64,000 nucleotides of DNA from Streptomyces litmocidini (GCF_014649755.1 NZ_BMTQ01000001.1:1-64000); one strand, 5' to 3'; positions 32,623-43,318 are shown, counted from the first letter of the stretch. Made by a program: numbers and translations. The notes: a model not told the origin generated them from the sequence alone.

Positions 32623-33735
32623 GTGAAGGGCGATTACCAAGAACTGGTGGACGAGATCTCCGCGCTGCTGGGCGCACCGGCGACGCTGGAGAACCGCGAC
32701 TTCGGGCTGATCGCCTTCGGCGCCCACGACAGCGACGACGACACCGCGATGGACCCCGTCCGGACGCGGTCGATCCTGACCCGGAAGTCGACCCCGGCGG
32801 TCCGCGCCTGGTTCGAGGGCTTCGGCATCACCCGGGCGACGGGCCCCGTCCGCATCCCGGCCGCTCCGGACGCCGGGGTGTTCCGGGACCGCCTCTGCCT
32901 GCCCGTACGCCATCGGGGGGTCGTCCTCGGGTACGTCTGGCTGCTGGACGCCGAGCCCGGCCCCACGCCCGCCCAGCTCACGGCCGCGATGGAGGTCGCC
33001 ACCCGGATCGGCGCGCTCCTCGCCGACGAGGAGCGCGCGGACGCCGACCTCTCGCGCGAGTTCGCCGCGGCCCTGACCGCCGGACGCGGCTGGCAGAGCG
33101 ACATGGCCGTCGCGGCGCTCAGGGTGGCCCTGGGCCCCGGCGCGGACGGTCTGCACACCGTCGTCTGCGTGACCCCCTGGCGGGGCGAGGCCCCTTCGAT
33201 CCGGGCGGTCCCGGGCGCGGCGGCGGTCGCCGTGCTCCCCGAGGGCGAGTCCCTCGCCGTCCTCGTACGGCTGCGCACGGTCGAGGACCTCTCCCCCGCC
33301 CACACGGCCGCCGACCGGCTGCGCGCCGCCGCTCCCGCCGGCGTCGCCACCCCCCGCCGGGGCCTCGCGGAGCTCCCGGCGGCCTGGCGCGAGGCCAACA
33401 CGGCGGCCCGCGCCGCCACGGCCCAGCCGACGCTCGGCCCGGTCGCGGAGTGGGCCGGGATCGGCCCGTACCGCCTGCTGGCGGCGCTGTACCACCCGGA
33501 GGTCGACCCCGTCGTCGCACCGCTGATCACCCCCGCCCACGCCGAACTGGCCCGCACCGCCGAGGCGTTCCTCGACAACGCGGGCCAGGCGGGCCGCACG
33601 GCGGCGGCCCTGGGCATCCACCGCCAGACCCTCTACTACCGGCTGTCCCGGGTCGAACAGCTCACGGGCCTGGACCTGGACAACGGCGAGGACCGCCTCC
33701 TGCTGCACATGTCCCTGAAGTCGGCCCGGCTCTGA
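32623..33735 (+). CDS. PucR family regulator of proline catabolism
   Basis: A 370-residue regulator with an N-terminal GAF/sensory-like region, a central segment and the C-terminal PucR helix-turn-helix ([42 protein letters not shown]). Divergence from the proline dehydrogenase/P5C dehydrogenase operon supports control of that operon by proline. The GTG at 32623 is chosen as the first codon with homology-like sequence ([17 protein letters not shown]); there is no Shine-Dalgarno, so the mRNA may be leaderless. Ends 40 bases from the convergent tetR. Confidence 0.85.
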   Translation: MKGDYQELVDEISALLGAPATLENRDFGLIAFGAHDSDDDTAMDPVRTRSILTRKSTPAVRAWFEGFGITRATGPVRIPAAPDAGVFRDRLCLPVRHRGVVLGYVWLLDAEPGPTPAQLTAAMEVATRIGALLADEERADADLSREFAAALTAGRGWQSDMAVAALRVALGPGADGLHTVVCVTPWRGEAPSIRAVPGAAAVAVLPEGESLAVLVRLRTVEDLSPAHTAADRLRAAAPAGVATPRRGLAELPAAWREANTAARAATAQPTLGPVAEWAGIGPYRLLAALYHPEVDPVVAPLITPAHAELARTAEAFLDNAGQAGRTAAALGIHRQTLYYRLSRVEQLTGLDLDNGEDRLLLHMSLKSARL

Positions 33736-33775
33736 ACGTCGCGGCGACCCGCCTCCGAGCGCCGGTGCCAGGCCC

Positions 33776-34354
33776 CTACCGGCCCTCCATCAGCACCTTG
33801 AGCCCCTCGGTGAGGTCGTCGGCGCTGGGGGCCGTCTCCGGGTCGACCATCCACTGGATCATGACGCCGGTCGCCAGGGCCTGGAGCAGCAGTCCGGCCG
33901 CCCGGGCCCCCTCCGGGTCCGCCTCCGGGTCGATGCCGAGCATGCCCTCGGCGATGCCGAGCCGGCCCTCCCGCTGCGGCTCCTTGATCGCCTCGCGCAG
34001 CTTCTCGTCGTCGTCGAGGCGGGTGACGACCTCGGTCTGGAGCTTCCAGACCGGGCGGCTGGCCTCGGCGGCGCCGATGAGCTGCGCCCACATCGCGCGG
34101 AAGCGCTCGTACGGGTCGGCCGGAGGGCGTTCGGCTTCCCGCCGCCCGTCCGGGACGGCGACCCGCTCGCCCCACTCCTCGGTGAGGCTCAGGAAGGCCT
34201 GCTGGAGCAGGGCGTCCTTGGAGCCGTAGTGGTAGCCGATGGAGGCGAGGTTGGTTCCCGAGGCGGCGACGATGTCGCGCGCCGTGGTGCGCCCGTACCC
34301 CTTCTCCAGGAGGCAGCGCTTGGCGCCTTCGAGCAGGTCTTCCTTGTGTCCCAT
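33776..34354 (-). CDS. TetR family regulator
   Basis: A 192-residue repressor with TetR DNA-binding helices (KEDLLEGAKRCLLEKGYGRTTARDIVAASGTNLASIGYHYGSKDALLQQAF) and a ligand domain ending LATGVMIQWMVDPETAPSADDLTEGLKVL. Its target is probably its own gene: the upstream region carries an exceptional inverted repeat. No adjacent efflux gene is present on its strand, so other targets lie outside. Confidence 0.88.
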   Translation of the reverse strand: MGHKEDLLEGAKRCLLEKGYGRTTARDIVAASGTNLASIGYHYGSKDALLQQAFLSLTEEWGERVAVPDGRREAERPPADPYERFRAMWAQLIGAAEASRPVWKLQTEVVTRLDDDEKLREAIKEPQREGRLGIAEGMLGIDPEADPEGARAAGLLLQALATGVMIQWMVDPETAPSADDLTEGLKVLMEGR

Positions 34355-34363
34355 GACAGCACT

Positions 34364-34414
34364 GTACCCGGCCGCTAGACGCTTGTGTAAGACGAGCGTC
34401 TAGCGACCGGGTAC
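34364..34414. promoter_or_regulatory. Composite inverted repeat upstream of tetR
   Basis: Outer arms GTACCCGG/CCGGGTAC and inner arms GCTAGACGCT/AGCGTCTAGC form a 51-base inverted repeat with only 2-base interruptions and an 11-base centre. Nested within it is AGACG-AG-CGTCT, a second TetR-like palindrome. It begins 10 bases upstream of the tetR start and ends 15 bases before the serA stop. It probably holds two overlapping TetR operators and could also stop serA transcripts. Confidence 0.65.
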
Positions 34415-34428
34415 GCGTCGGGCGTGCG

Positions 34429-36018
34429 TCAGATCAGGTTGACCGAGCGGGCCGAGGTCGCGCCGATCTCCTCCGCGATCTCCGCGAGGACCGGGGCCGG
34501 CAGCGTGTCGTCGACGGTGAGCACGACGAGCGCCTCGCCGCCCTCCTCCGCGCGGGAGACCTGCATGCCGGCGATGTTCAGGCCGGCCTCGCCGAGGATC
34601 CGGCCGACCGTGCCGACGACGCCCGGGCGGTCCTCGTAGCGCAGCACCACCATGTGGTCCGCGAGCGCGAGGTCCACGTCGTAGTCGCCGACCGCGACGA
34701 TCTTCTGCAGGTGCTTCGGGCCCGCGAGCGTGCCGGAGACCGAGACCTCCTGGCCGTCGGAGAGCGTGCCGCGCACGGTGACCATGTTGCGGTGGTCGGG
34801 CGACTCGGAGCTGGTGGTCAGACGCACCTCGACACCGCGCTCCTGCGCGAACAGCGGGGCGTTGACGTACGACACGGTCTCGTCGACCACGTCCTCGAAC
34901 ACGCCCTTGAGCGCGGAGAGTTCGAGCACCTTCACGTCGTGCTGGGTGATCTCGCCGTAGACCTCGACGTCGAGGCGGGCCGCGACCTCGCCCGCGAGGG
35001 CGGTGAAGATCCGGCCGAGCTTCTCGGCGAGCGGCAGACCCGGCTTCACGTCCTCCGCGATGACACCGCCCTGGACGTTGACCGCGTCCGGGACCAGCTC
35101 GCCCGCGAGCGCCAGGCGCACCGACTTGGCGACGGCGATGCCGGCCTTCTCCTGGGCCTCGTCCGTGGAGGCGCCGAGGTGCGGGGTGCAGACGACCTGG
35201 TCGAGCTCGAAGAGCGGGGAGTCCGTGCAGGGCTCCTTCGCGTACACGTCGAGGCCGGCGCCGGCGACCCGGCCCTCCTTGATCGCCGAGTACAGCGCGG
35301 CCTCGTCCACGATCCCGCCGCGCGCGGCGTTGACGATGCGGACGGAGGGCTTGACCTTGTGCAGCGCCTCGTCGCCGATGAGACCGAGGGTCTCCGGGGT
35401 CTTCGGCAGGTGGACGGTGATGAAGTCGGCGACCTCCAGGAGCTCGTCCAGGGCCAGCAGCTTCACCCCCATCTGGGCGGCGCGGGCCGGCTGCACGTAG
35501 GGGTCGTACGCGACGATCTTCATGCCGAAGGCGGACATGCGCTGGGCGACCAGGACGCCGATGCGGCCGAGGCCGACGACACCGAGGGTCTTCTCGCTCA
35601 GCTCGACGCCCGTGTACTTCGAGCGCTTCCACTCGCCGTTCTTGAGCGCGGTGTTGGCCTGCGGGATGTTGCGCGCGGTGGCGACGAGCAGGCCGCACGC
35701 GAGCTCGGCCGCGGTCACGATGTTCGACGTGGGGGCGTTGACGACCATCACGCCGGCCTTGGTGGCGGCGGAGACGTCGACGTTGTCCAGTCCGACACCG
35801 GCGCGGGCGACGACCCGCAGCTTCCCGGCGGCGGCGATGGCCTCGGCGTCGACCTTGGTCGCGGAGCGGACCAGGATCGCGTCCACATCGGCGATGGCGG
35901 GGATCAGCTCGGCCCGGTCGGCGCCGTTGCAGTGCCGGATCTCGAAGTCCGGGCCCAGGGCGTCGACGGTGGCGGGCGACAGCTCTTCAGCGATGAGTAC
36001 GACAGGTTTCGAGCTCAC
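34429..36018 (-). CDS. serA: D-3-phosphoglycerate dehydrogenase
   Basis: A 529-residue enzyme starting serine synthesis, of the long type I form with a C-terminal ACT domain. NAD-binding motif VVGLGRIGVLVAQRM, active-site region NAARGGIVDEAAL, PHLGASTDEAQEKAG with the catalytic His, an intervening ASB domain from about residue 310, and the ACT domain (VVLRYEDRPGVVGTVGRILGEAGLNIAGMQVSR). The GTG at 36018 has GAGG 7 bases upstream and begins MSSKPVVLIAEELSP. The region 36019-36188 upstream shows no recognisable gene. Confidence 0.95.
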   Translation of the reverse strand: MSSKPVVLIAEELSPATVDALGPDFEIRHCNGADRAELIPAIADVDAILVRSATKVDAEAIAAAGKLRVVARAGVGLDNVDVSAATKAGVMVVNAPTSNIVTAAELACGLLVATARNIPQANTALKNGEWKRSKYTGVELSEKTLGVVGLGRIGVLVAQRMSAFGMKIVAYDPYVQPARAAQMGVKLLALDELLEVADFITVHLPKTPETLGLIGDEALHKVKPSVRIVNAARGGIVDEAALYSAIKEGRVAGAGLDVYAKEPCTDSPLFELDQVVCTPHLGASTDEAQEKAGIAVAKSVRLALAGELVPDAVNVQGGVIAEDVKPGLPLAEKLGRIFTALAGEVAARLDVEVYGEITQHDVKVLELSALKGVFEDVVDETVSYVNAPLFAQERGVEVRLTTSSESPDHRNMVTVRGTLSDGQEVSVSGTLAGPKHLQKIVAVGDYDVDLALADHMVVLRYEDRPGVVGTVGRILGEAGLNIAGMQVSRAEEGGEALVVLTVDDTLPAPVLAEIAEEIGATSARSVNLI

Positions 36019-36188
36019 GTGAGTCCTCACAGAGGCAGTGCGGACGGCCGTCCCGACGGCCGCAGGCGGTGGAGGGGGCTTGCCGCGTGAAAGCGCACGA
36101 CGCTGTGGGCCAGACGCGATGTTGTTGAGAAGTGTAGTGGTGCGCGGGCGCCGTTCATGCGCCTCGTTGGAAGGATCACCCGTCCGTG

Positions 36189-36207
36189 GTTGGACGGGGT
36201 GTCCAAC
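36189..36207. repeat. Inverted repeat GTTGGAC-N5-GTCCAAC
   Basis: Perfect 7-base arms around GGGGT, between the ilvC terminator and the serA promoter region, about 170 bases upstream of serA. It may be an operator or part of the terminator complex. Confidence 0.4.
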
Positions 36208-36217
36208 GATGCGGCAA

Positions 36218-36242
36218 GGGGCCGGACACGATGTCCGGCCCC
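36218..36242 (-). terminator. Hairpin after ilvC
   Basis: GGGGCCGGACA and TGTCCGGCCCC form a perfect 11-bp stem with a 3-base loop, 12 bases after the ilvC stop. Confidence 0.8.
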
Positions 36243-36254
36243 CGCCGTGAAGGC

Positions 36255-37373
<1,119 letters not shown>

Positions 37374-37901
37374 TCAGGCGCTGCGGTCGAGGGCCCGCAG
37401 GGACCGGTCCGTGATGGACCGGGCGCCACGCCCTATGGCGATCGTGCCGGACTGCACGAGCTCCTTGACGCCGAACTGCTCCAGCATCTTGAGCATGGCG
37501 TCGAGCTTGTCACTCGAACCGGTGGCCTCGATGGTGACCGCCTCGGGCGAGACGTCCACGGTCTTGGCGCGGAACAGCTGCACGATCTCGACGATCTGGG
37601 AGCGGGTCTCGTTGTCGGCCCGGACCTTCACCAGGACGAGCTCGCGCTGGATCGCGGCGCTGGGCTCGAGTTCGACGATCTTCAGGACGTTGACCAGCTT
37701 GTTGAGCTGCTTGGTCACCTGCTCCAGGGGCAGGTCCTCGACATTGACCACGATGGTGATGCGGGAGATGTCGGGGTGCTCGGTGACGCCCACGGCGAGC
37801 GAGTCGATGTTGAAGCCGCGGCGGGAGAACAGGGCGGCGATCCGGGCGAGGATGCCGGGCGTGTTCTCGACGAGAACGGAGAGCGTGTGCTTGGTGGACA
37901 T
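37374..37901 (-). CDS. ilvN: Acetolactate synthase small (regulatory) subunit
   Basis: A 175-residue protein with an N-terminal ACT domain (HTLSVLVENTPGILARIAALFSRRGFNIDSLAVGVTEHPDISRITIVV) and the C-terminal ALS_ss_C domain (GSSDKLDAMLKMLEQFGVKELVQSGTIAIGRG). It binds valine, giving feedback inhibition, and activates IlvB. AGGAAG lies 9 bases before the ATG; the gap from ilvB is 31 bases. Confidence 0.95.
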   Translation of the reverse strand: MSTKHTLSVLVENTPGILARIAALFSRRGFNIDSLAVGVTEHPDISRITIVVNVEDLPLEQVTKQLNKLVNVLKIVELEPSAAIQRELVLVKVRADNETRSQIVEIVQLFRAKTVDVSPEAVTIEATGSSDKLDAMLKMLEQFGVKELVQSGTIAIGRGARSITDRSLRALDRSA

Positions 37902-37932
37902 GTCTGGGTCTCTTCCTTTTCGCTCTGCGCGC

Positions 37933-39777
37933 TCAGTCGTCTTCGCCGTCGCCGAAGTCGGGGCGGACGCCCCGCGCGGCCATGACCTCGTCATTGGAGG
38001 TGCCGGCGGCGACCATCGGCCAGACCTGGGCGTCCTCGTGGACGATGAAGTCGATCACGACCGGACGGTCGTTGATCGCGTTGGCCTCGGCGATGACCCT
38101 GTCCAGGTCGGCCGGGTCCTCACAGCGCAGGGCGACGCAGCCCATGGCCTCGGAGAGCTTGACGAAGTCGGGGACGCGGGTGCCCTTGTTCGCCTGGACG
38201 TCGTCCGGGCCGGAGTGCAGGACCGTGTTGGAGTAGCGCTGGTTGTAGAACAGCGTCTGCCACTGCCGGACCATGCCCAGGGCGCCGTTGTTGATGATGG
38301 CGACCTTGATCGGGATGTTGTTCAGGGCGCAGGTGACCAGTTCCTGGTTGGTCATCTGGAAGCAGCCGTCGCCGTCGACCGCCCACACCGTGCGGTCCGG
38401 CATGCCGGCCTTGGCGCCCATCGCGGCGGGGACCGCGTAGCCCATCGTGCCCGCGCCGCCGGAGTTCAGCCAGGTGGCCGGCTGCTCGTAGTCGATGAAG
38501 TGCGCGGCCCACATCTGGTGCTGGCCGACGCCCGCGGCGAAGATCGTGCCCTCGGGGGCGAGCTGGCCGATCCGCTGGATGACCTGCTGCGGCGAGAGGC
38601 TGCCGTCCTCCGGCAGGTCGTAGCCGAGCGGGTAGGTCTCGCGCCAGCGGTTCAGGTCCGACCACCAGGCGCTGTAGTCGCCCCGGTTGCCCTCGCTGTG
38701 CTCGGCCTGGACGGCCTGGACCAGGTCGGCGATGACCTCGCGGGCGTCACCGACGATCGGGACGTCGGCGGCGCGGTTCTTGCCGATCTCGGCCGGGTCG
38801 ATGTCCGCGTGGACGATCTTGGCGTACGGGGCGAAGCTGTCGAGCTTGCCGGTGACGCGGTCGTCGAAGCGGGCGCCGAGGGCGACGATCAGGTCGGCCT
38901 TCTGCAGGGCGGTGACGGCGGTGACCGCCCCGTGCATGCCCGGCATGCCGACGTGCAGCGGGTGGCTGTCCGGGAAGGCGCCGAGCGCCATCAGGGTGGT
39001 GGTGACCGGGGCGCCGGTCAGCTCGGCGAGGATCTTCAGCTCGGCGGTGGCGCCGGCCTTGATGACGCCGCCGCCGACGTACAGGACCGGCCGCTTGGCG
39101 GCGGTGATCAGCTTCGCGGCCTCGCGGATCTGCTTGGCGTGCGGCTTGGTCACCGGGCGGTAGCCGGGCAGGTCGGTGTGCGGCGGCCAGGTGAAGGTGG
39201 TCTTCGCCTGGAGGGCGTCCTTGGCGATGTCGACCAGGACCGGGCCCGGGCGGCCGGTGGAGGCGATGTGGAAGGCCTCCGCGATCGTCCGCGGGATGTC
39301 CTCGGCCTTGGTGACCAGGAAGTTGTGCTTGGTGATCGGCATCGTGATGCCGCAGATGTCCGCCTCCTGGAAGGCGTCCGTGCCGATCGCCTTCGAGGCG
39401 ACCTGGCCGGTGATCGCGACGAGCGGGACCGAGTCCATGTGCGCGTCGGCGATCGGGGTGACCAGGTTGGTCGCGCCGGGGCCGGAGGTCGCCATGCAGA
39501 CGCCGACCTTGCCGGTGGCCTGGGCGTAGCCGGTGGCGGCGTGGCCCGCCCCCTGCTCGTGGCGGACGAGGATGTGACGCACCCGCTGCGAGTCCATCAT
39601 CGGGTCGTAGGCGGGGAGGATCGCGCCGCCGGGGATGCCGAAGACGGTGTCGGCGCCCACTTCCTCGAGAGAACGAATGAGGGACTGCGCACCCGTGACG
39701 TGCTCGACGGTGGTGGCGGGCGTCGCGCCGTTGCGGGGCCGCGGCTGCGGATGGTGCCCGGTGGCCTGCTCGGTCAT
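37933..39777 (-). CDS. ilvB: Acetolactate synthase large (catalytic) subunit
   Basis: A 614-residue ThDP enzyme making acetolactate and acetohydroxybutyrate. The ThDP glutamate is in [21 protein letters not shown]/central domain in the middle, and the ThDP-Mg motif [29 protein letters not shown] near residue 460. Start MTEQATGHH at 39777 is preferred because GAAGAG is 6 bases upstream; ATG at 39783 (adding Met-Leu) is possible. Transcription begins in a leader with peptide and attenuator. Confidence 0.95.
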   Translation of the reverse strand: MTEQATGHHPQPRPRNGATPATTVEHVTGAQSLIRSLEEVGADTVFGIPGGAILPAYDPMMDSQRVRHILVRHEQGAGHAATGYAQATGKVGVCMATSGPGATNLVTPIADAHMDSVPLVAITGQVASKAIGTDAFQEADICGITMPITKHNFLVTKAEDIPRTIAEAFHIASTGRPGPVLVDIAKDALQAKTTFTWPPHTDLPGYRPVTKPHAKQIREAAKLITAAKRPVLYVGGGVIKAGATAELKILAELTGAPVTTTLMALGAFPDSHPLHVGMPGMHGAVTAVTALQKADLIVALGARFDDRVTGKLDSFAPYAKIVHADIDPAEIGKNRAADVPIVGDAREVIADLVQAVQAEHSEGNRGDYSAWWSDLNRWRETYPLGYDLPEDGSLSPQQVIQRIGQLAPEGTIFAAGVGQHQMWAAHFIDYEQPATWLNSGGAGTMGYAVPAAMGAKAGMPDRTVWAVDGDGCFQMTNQELVTCALNNIPIKVAIINNGALGMVRQWQTLFYNQRYSNTVLHSGPDDVQANKGTRVPDFVKLSEAMGCVALRCEDPADLDRVIAEANAINDRPVVIDFIVHEDAQVWPMVAAGTSNDEVMAARGVRPDFGDGEDD

Positions 39778-39783
39778 CAGCAT

Positions 39784-39858
39784 CTCTTCTCGAGGCAGAG
39801 GGTTTTTGCGAGGTGTTTTGCGGGGTTTTGCTGCGTTTTTGGGGGGAGCCGGTGCAAC
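39784..39858 (-). promoter_or_regulatory. Unstructured A-rich spacer of the ilvB 5' leader
   Basis: Between the attenuator and the ilvB start the RNA carries three repeats of GCAAAA(A/C) and few G residues, which is unusual for this genome. It is likely single-stranded and may help ribosome access. Confidence 0.4.
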
Positions 39859-39892
39859 AAAAAACCCCTCGTGCCGTGAGGCAAGCGAGGGG
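39859..39892 (-). terminator. Intrinsic terminator (attenuator) in the ilvB leader
   Basis: Minus strand CCCCTCG-CT-TGCC-TCAC-GGCA-CGAGGGG followed by TTTTTTGTT. The upstream segment 39893-39902 can pair over 10 bases with 39941-39950, which overlaps the last leader codons, giving the alternative pairing expected for attenuation. Confidence 0.88.
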
Positions 39893-39936
39893 AGCGCGTC
39901 GGGTGCGTTCTCAGCGGGACCTGCGGGGGTCCTGCC

Positions 39937-39978
39937 TCAGCCGACGCGCTTTCCAAGTACGAGAATTCGGGTGCGCAT
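39937..39978 (-). CDS. ilvB leader peptide
   Basis: A 13-codon frame reading MRTRILVLGKRVG. Codons 5-8 are Ile-Leu-Val-Leu, all end products of the pathway. It starts 7 bases after a -10 box, so translation is probably leaderless, and ends 45 bases before the attenuator hairpin. Leader peptides before ilvB are known in actinobacteria. Confidence 0.85.
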   Translation of the reverse strand: MRTRILVLGKRVG

Positions 39979-39985
39979 GGCACTG

Positions 39986-40015
39986 ACCCTCCCTCTCCGC
40001 CCTCGCCACTGTCAA
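39986..40015 (-). promoter_or_regulatory. ilvB promoter
   Basis: A consensus -35 TTGACA (40010-40015) and a -10 GAGGGT (39986-39991) with an 18-bp spacer. The -35 box overlaps the stop codon of the upstream GGDEF gene (ACTTGACA). Confidence 0.7.
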
Positions 40016-43000
40016 GTGGGTGGGACAGGCGTCTCAGTATGTGGTCGGATCGGGGGACGGTTTCCGACACGGACGGGGACCGCTCCGGGCAGCGGGTACT
40101 CGTCCCGCACGAGGGCCCTGCGCAGGCGGTACTCGTCGAGCGGGCCCGAGAAGGCCATGCCCTGGGCGTGGCTGCAGCCCATCGCGCGCAGGGCGACGAC
40201 CTGCTCCGGGACGTCGACGCCCTCGGCGACGGTCTGCAGGCCGAGCTCGTCGGCGATGCGCAGCACCCCGCGCGTGATCTTGCGGAGCCGGGCCGACTCG
40301 ACCACGCCCTCGACGAGGCCCCGGTCCAGCTTCAGTATGTCCACGGGGAGCCTCCGCAGGGCGTGGATCGCCATGTGTCCGCTGCCGAATCCGTCGAGCG
40401 CGATCCGCACCCCGAGCCGGCGCAGCGTGATCAGTCGCTGTTCCAGCTCGTCGAGCGAGGTCCGGGGGTCGCTGTCGGCGAGTTCGACGATCAGCGAGCC
40501 GGACGGCAGCCCGTGCCGGGTGAGCAGCGACTCGATCGAGCCGGGCGACAGCGAGTGGTCCAGGAGGCGCCGGGCGGAGATCCGGATGGAGACGGGCGCG
40601 CGGTGACCGATTCCCACGCGTTCGGCGGCCTGCTGCACGGCCTCCTCCAGGAGCCAGCGGCCGAGCTCCGCGGTGCGCTCGCCGTCGTCGGTGACGCGGA
40701 GGTACTCGGCCGGGGTGAAGAGGATGCCCTGGCTGGAGCGCCAGCGCGCCTGGGCGCTGACGGCGGAGATCCGGCCGGTGGCGAGGTCGACGACCGGCTG
40801 GTGGAGCAGGGCGAACTCGCCGTCGTGGAGGGCGGTGCGCAGCCGGGCGGCCAGCTCGGTCCGCCGGACCACCTCGGCCTGCATCTGCGGGGCGTAGAGC
40901 TCGACGCGGTCCTTGCCGGCGGCCTTGGCGCGGTACATGGCCAGGTCGGCGTTGCGCAGCAGCTCACCGGCCTCGATGCCCGGCTCGGCGAAGGCGACGC
41001 CGATGGAGGCGGCGACCCGCACCTCGTTGCCCCCGTCGACGCGGTAGGGCTGGGAGAGGGTGAGCCGGAGCCGGTCGGCGATCTCCTGGACCTGGCTGCG
41101 GCGGGCCGCCCGGTCGCGGCCGCCGTCGCCGAGGATGAGGGCGGCGAACTCGTCGCCGCCGAGCCGGGCGGCGGTGTCCCCGGCCCGTACGGAGTCGTGG
41201 AGGCGGCGGGCGGCCTGGACGAGGAGGTCGTCCCCGGCCTGGTGGCCGAGGCGGTCGTTGACCCCCTTGAAGCCGTCGAGGTCGATGAAGAGCACGGCGG
41301 TGCCGTGGTCGGAGGAGCGGCGGCCGCCGAGCGCCTGGCGGACCTTGCGGGTGAACAGGGCCCGGTTGGGCAGGTCGGTGAGCGGGTCGTGCTCGGCGTT
41401 GTGCTGCAACTGGGCCTGGAGGCGGACGCGTTCGGTGACGTCCCGGCTGTTGAAGATCAGGCCGCCCTGGTGCCGGTTGACGGTCGATTCGACGTTGAGC
41501 CAGTCCCCGCGGCCCGAGCGGAAGCGGCACTCGATCCGGGTGGTGGGCTCCTCGGCCGGTGAGGCGGCCAGGAAGCGCCGCACCTCGTGGACGACGGCGC
41601 CGAGGTCCTCGGGGTGGATGAGGGAGGCGAGTTCGGTGCCGATGAGCTCGTCGGCGTCGCGTCCGTACACGCCGGAGGCGGCCGGGCTGACGTAGCGGAG
41701 CATCCCGGTGGGCGCGGCGATCATGATGACGTCGCTGGAGCCCTGCACGAGCGACCGGAAGTGGTTCTCCTTCTGGGCCAGCTCGTGGGTGAGGGCGATG
41801 TTGTCGAGGAGCATGATGCCCTGCCGCACGACGAGGGCGAGGACGACCGCGCAGCCGGTGAGGACGACGACGCGGTCGACCCGGCGCCCCTCGACGACGT
41901 TGTAGAGGATGCCGAGGGTGCAGACCGCCGCGGCGAGGTAGGGGGTGAGGGCGGCGAGCGAGCCGGCGACCGGACGGCTGTGGAGCCGGGGACCGCGCGC
42001 GGCGGCCGCGCCGTCCGGCGGGCGGCGCACGCCCCAGGGCGCGTAGGCGAGCAGCAGCGAGCCGGCGAACCAGCCGGCGTCGAGGAGCTGGCCGGAGGCA
42101 TAGTTCTCGCGGAGCAGCGGCGAGGTGAACAGGGCGTCGCACAGCACGGTCAGGGCGAGCGCGGCGATCGCGGTGTTCGTCGCGGAGCGGTTCGCCTGCG
42201 AGCGCCGGAAGTGCAGGACAAGGACCATGCTGACGAGCACGATGTCGAGCAGCGGGTACGCCAGCGACAGCGCGGCCTGGGCGACGGACTCGCCCTCGAA
42301 GTGCGCGGTGCGGGCGAGGGCGAGGCTCCAGGAGAGCGTGAGCAGGGAGCCGCCGATGAGCCAGGCGTCGAGTCCCAGGCACACCCAGCCGGCCCGGGTG
42401 ACGGGCTTCTTGGCGAGGACGAGGAGGCCCACGATGGCGGGCGGCGCGAAGAGCAAGAAGCAGAGGTCGGCGACGGAGGAGTCCGGCACGTCGGTGCGGA
42501 GCACGACCTCGTACCAGCCCCATACGGCGTTCCCCGCGGCCGCCATGAAGGAGGAGAACGCGAAGAGCAGCCAGGCGGGGCGGGCGCCGTCGCGGTGCGC
42601 GCGCCCGTAGAGGAAGCAGGAGACGGCGGCGGCGAGGGCGGCGGCGCTGAGCCCGAAGTCGCCCATGAAGAAGGCCAGTCGGGGGGAGCCCCAGCCGAGG
42701 GACGCGCCGGTGGTGTAGCCCGCGCAGACGAGTCCGAGGGCGATCTGGGCGGCGGTCCCGCCGAGGCGGGGGCGCTCGGGGTCCGGGTGGCCGGGGCCGC
42801 CACCGACGGGGTGGCGCGTGATGACCGCCCCGGGCGCGCTCACGGGACCCTCCGGTGCCGCGCCGCCGCACCCGGCCGCGTCGTGCGACCGCGCCGACGG
42901 TTCGCCGGTGTCCCCGGGGGCGTGCCCGTCACGGCCCCGGGCGTCGCGGTCGTGGGCCTCGTGCCCGTGCGCGTCCCGCGGCGCGGCGGGGCGTGGCACC

Positions 43001-43149
43001 CGGTGCGGCGCCGCCTGGTCCGGCACCGGGGGCACGAGGCCTGCGGTGAGGCGTGGCAGGATCGCCGGCGGCGGCGTCGCCGCGTCGGATCGTCGGTCCT
43101 CCGGCCGTGCTTCACCCGTCGCCCCCCTCGGAATCTGATGACCCGTCAC
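40012..43149 (-). CDS. Membrane PAS-GGDEF-EAL protein, probable diguanylate cyclase with degenerate EAL
   Basis: A protein of about 1045 residues. A Pro/Ala/His-rich N-terminus (about 120 residues) precedes some eight to nine transmembrane helices, a PAS domain (HFRSLVQGSSDVIMIAAPTG to GLIFNSRDVTE), a GGDEF domain with intact [11 protein letters not shown] and an RxxD inhibitory site (RAGD five residues before GGDEF), and an EAL domain. The EAL signature is replaced by VSAQARW, the metal motif DDFGTG by DGFGSG, and AEGVE by AEGVD, so phosphodiesterase activity is unlikely. It should make c-di-GMP with feedback inhibition. Start 43149 has GGGGAG 5 bases upstream; a GTG at 43218 is the alternative. 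Possibly the orthologue of Streptomyces CdgF. Confidence 0.85.
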   Translation of the reverse strand: MTGHQIPRGATGEARPEDRRSDAATPPPAILPRLTAGLVPPVPDQAAPHRVPRPAAPRDAHGHEAHDRDARGRDGHAPGDTGEPSARSHDAAGCGGAAPEGPVSAPGAVITRHPVGGGPGHPDPERPRLGGTAAQIALGLVCAGYTTGASLGWGSPRLAFFMGDFGLSAAALAAAVSCFLYGRAHRDGARPAWLLFAFSSFMAAAGNAVWGWYEVVLRTDVPDSSVADLCFLLFAPPAIVGLLVLAKKPVTRAGWVCLGLDAWLIGGSLLTLSWSLALARTAHFEGESVAQAALSLAYPLLDIVLVSMVLVLHFRRSQANRSATNTAIAALALTVLCDALFTSPLLRENYASGQLLDAGWFAGSLLLAYAPWGVRRPPDGAAAARGPRLHSRPVAGSLAALTPYLAAAVCTLGILYNVVEGRRVDRVVVLTGCAVVLALVVRQGIMLLDNIALTHELAQKENHFRSLVQGSSDVIMIAAPTGMLRYVSPAASGVYGRDADELIGTELASLIHPEDLGAVVHEVRRFLAASPAEEPTTRIECRFRSGRGDWLNVESTVNRHQGGLIFNSRDVTERVRLQAQLQHNAEHDPLTDLPNRALFTRKVRQALGGRRSSDHGTAVLFIDLDGFKGVNDRLGHQAGDDLLVQAARRLHDSVRAGDTAARLGGDEFAALILGDGGRDRAARRSQVQEIADRLRLTLSQPYRVDGGNEVRVAASIGVAFAEPGIEAGELLRNADLAMYRAKAAGKDRVELYAPQMQAEVVRRTELAARLRTALHDGEFALLHQPVVDLATGRISAVSAQARWRSSQGILFTPAEYLRVTDDGERTAELGRWLLEEAVQQAAERVGIGHRAPVSIRISARRLLDHSLSPGSIESLLTRHGLPSGSLIVELADSDPRTSLDELEQRLITLRRLGVRIALDGFGSGHMAIHALRRLPVDILKLDRGLVEGVVESARLRKITRGVLRIADELGLQTVAEGVDVPEQVVALRAMGCSHAQGMAFSGPLDEYRLRRALVRDEYPLPGAVPVRVGNRPPIRPHTETPVPPT

Positions 43150-43318
43150 TTCGCTCCCCAGCGTCAGCCCGTTCTCGACGCAGTCCCCCGCCACGGGACG
43201 ATACACCAGGACCGTCACTCAGGGACAGGGCCGCAGTACTCTCCGTGACGATCACCGGACTCGTGCGCGGCGCGTGTCGGGGCGCACGCCACCCGGTCGG
43301 CCGAACGCGGCCCTCCGG

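Noticed and set aside
42840..43218. Separate small genes in the N-terminal region of the GGDEF-EAL gene
   Set aside because: The Pro/His/Arg-rich frames overlap the long continuous frame and have no start signals; the region is best read as a low-complexity N-terminus.
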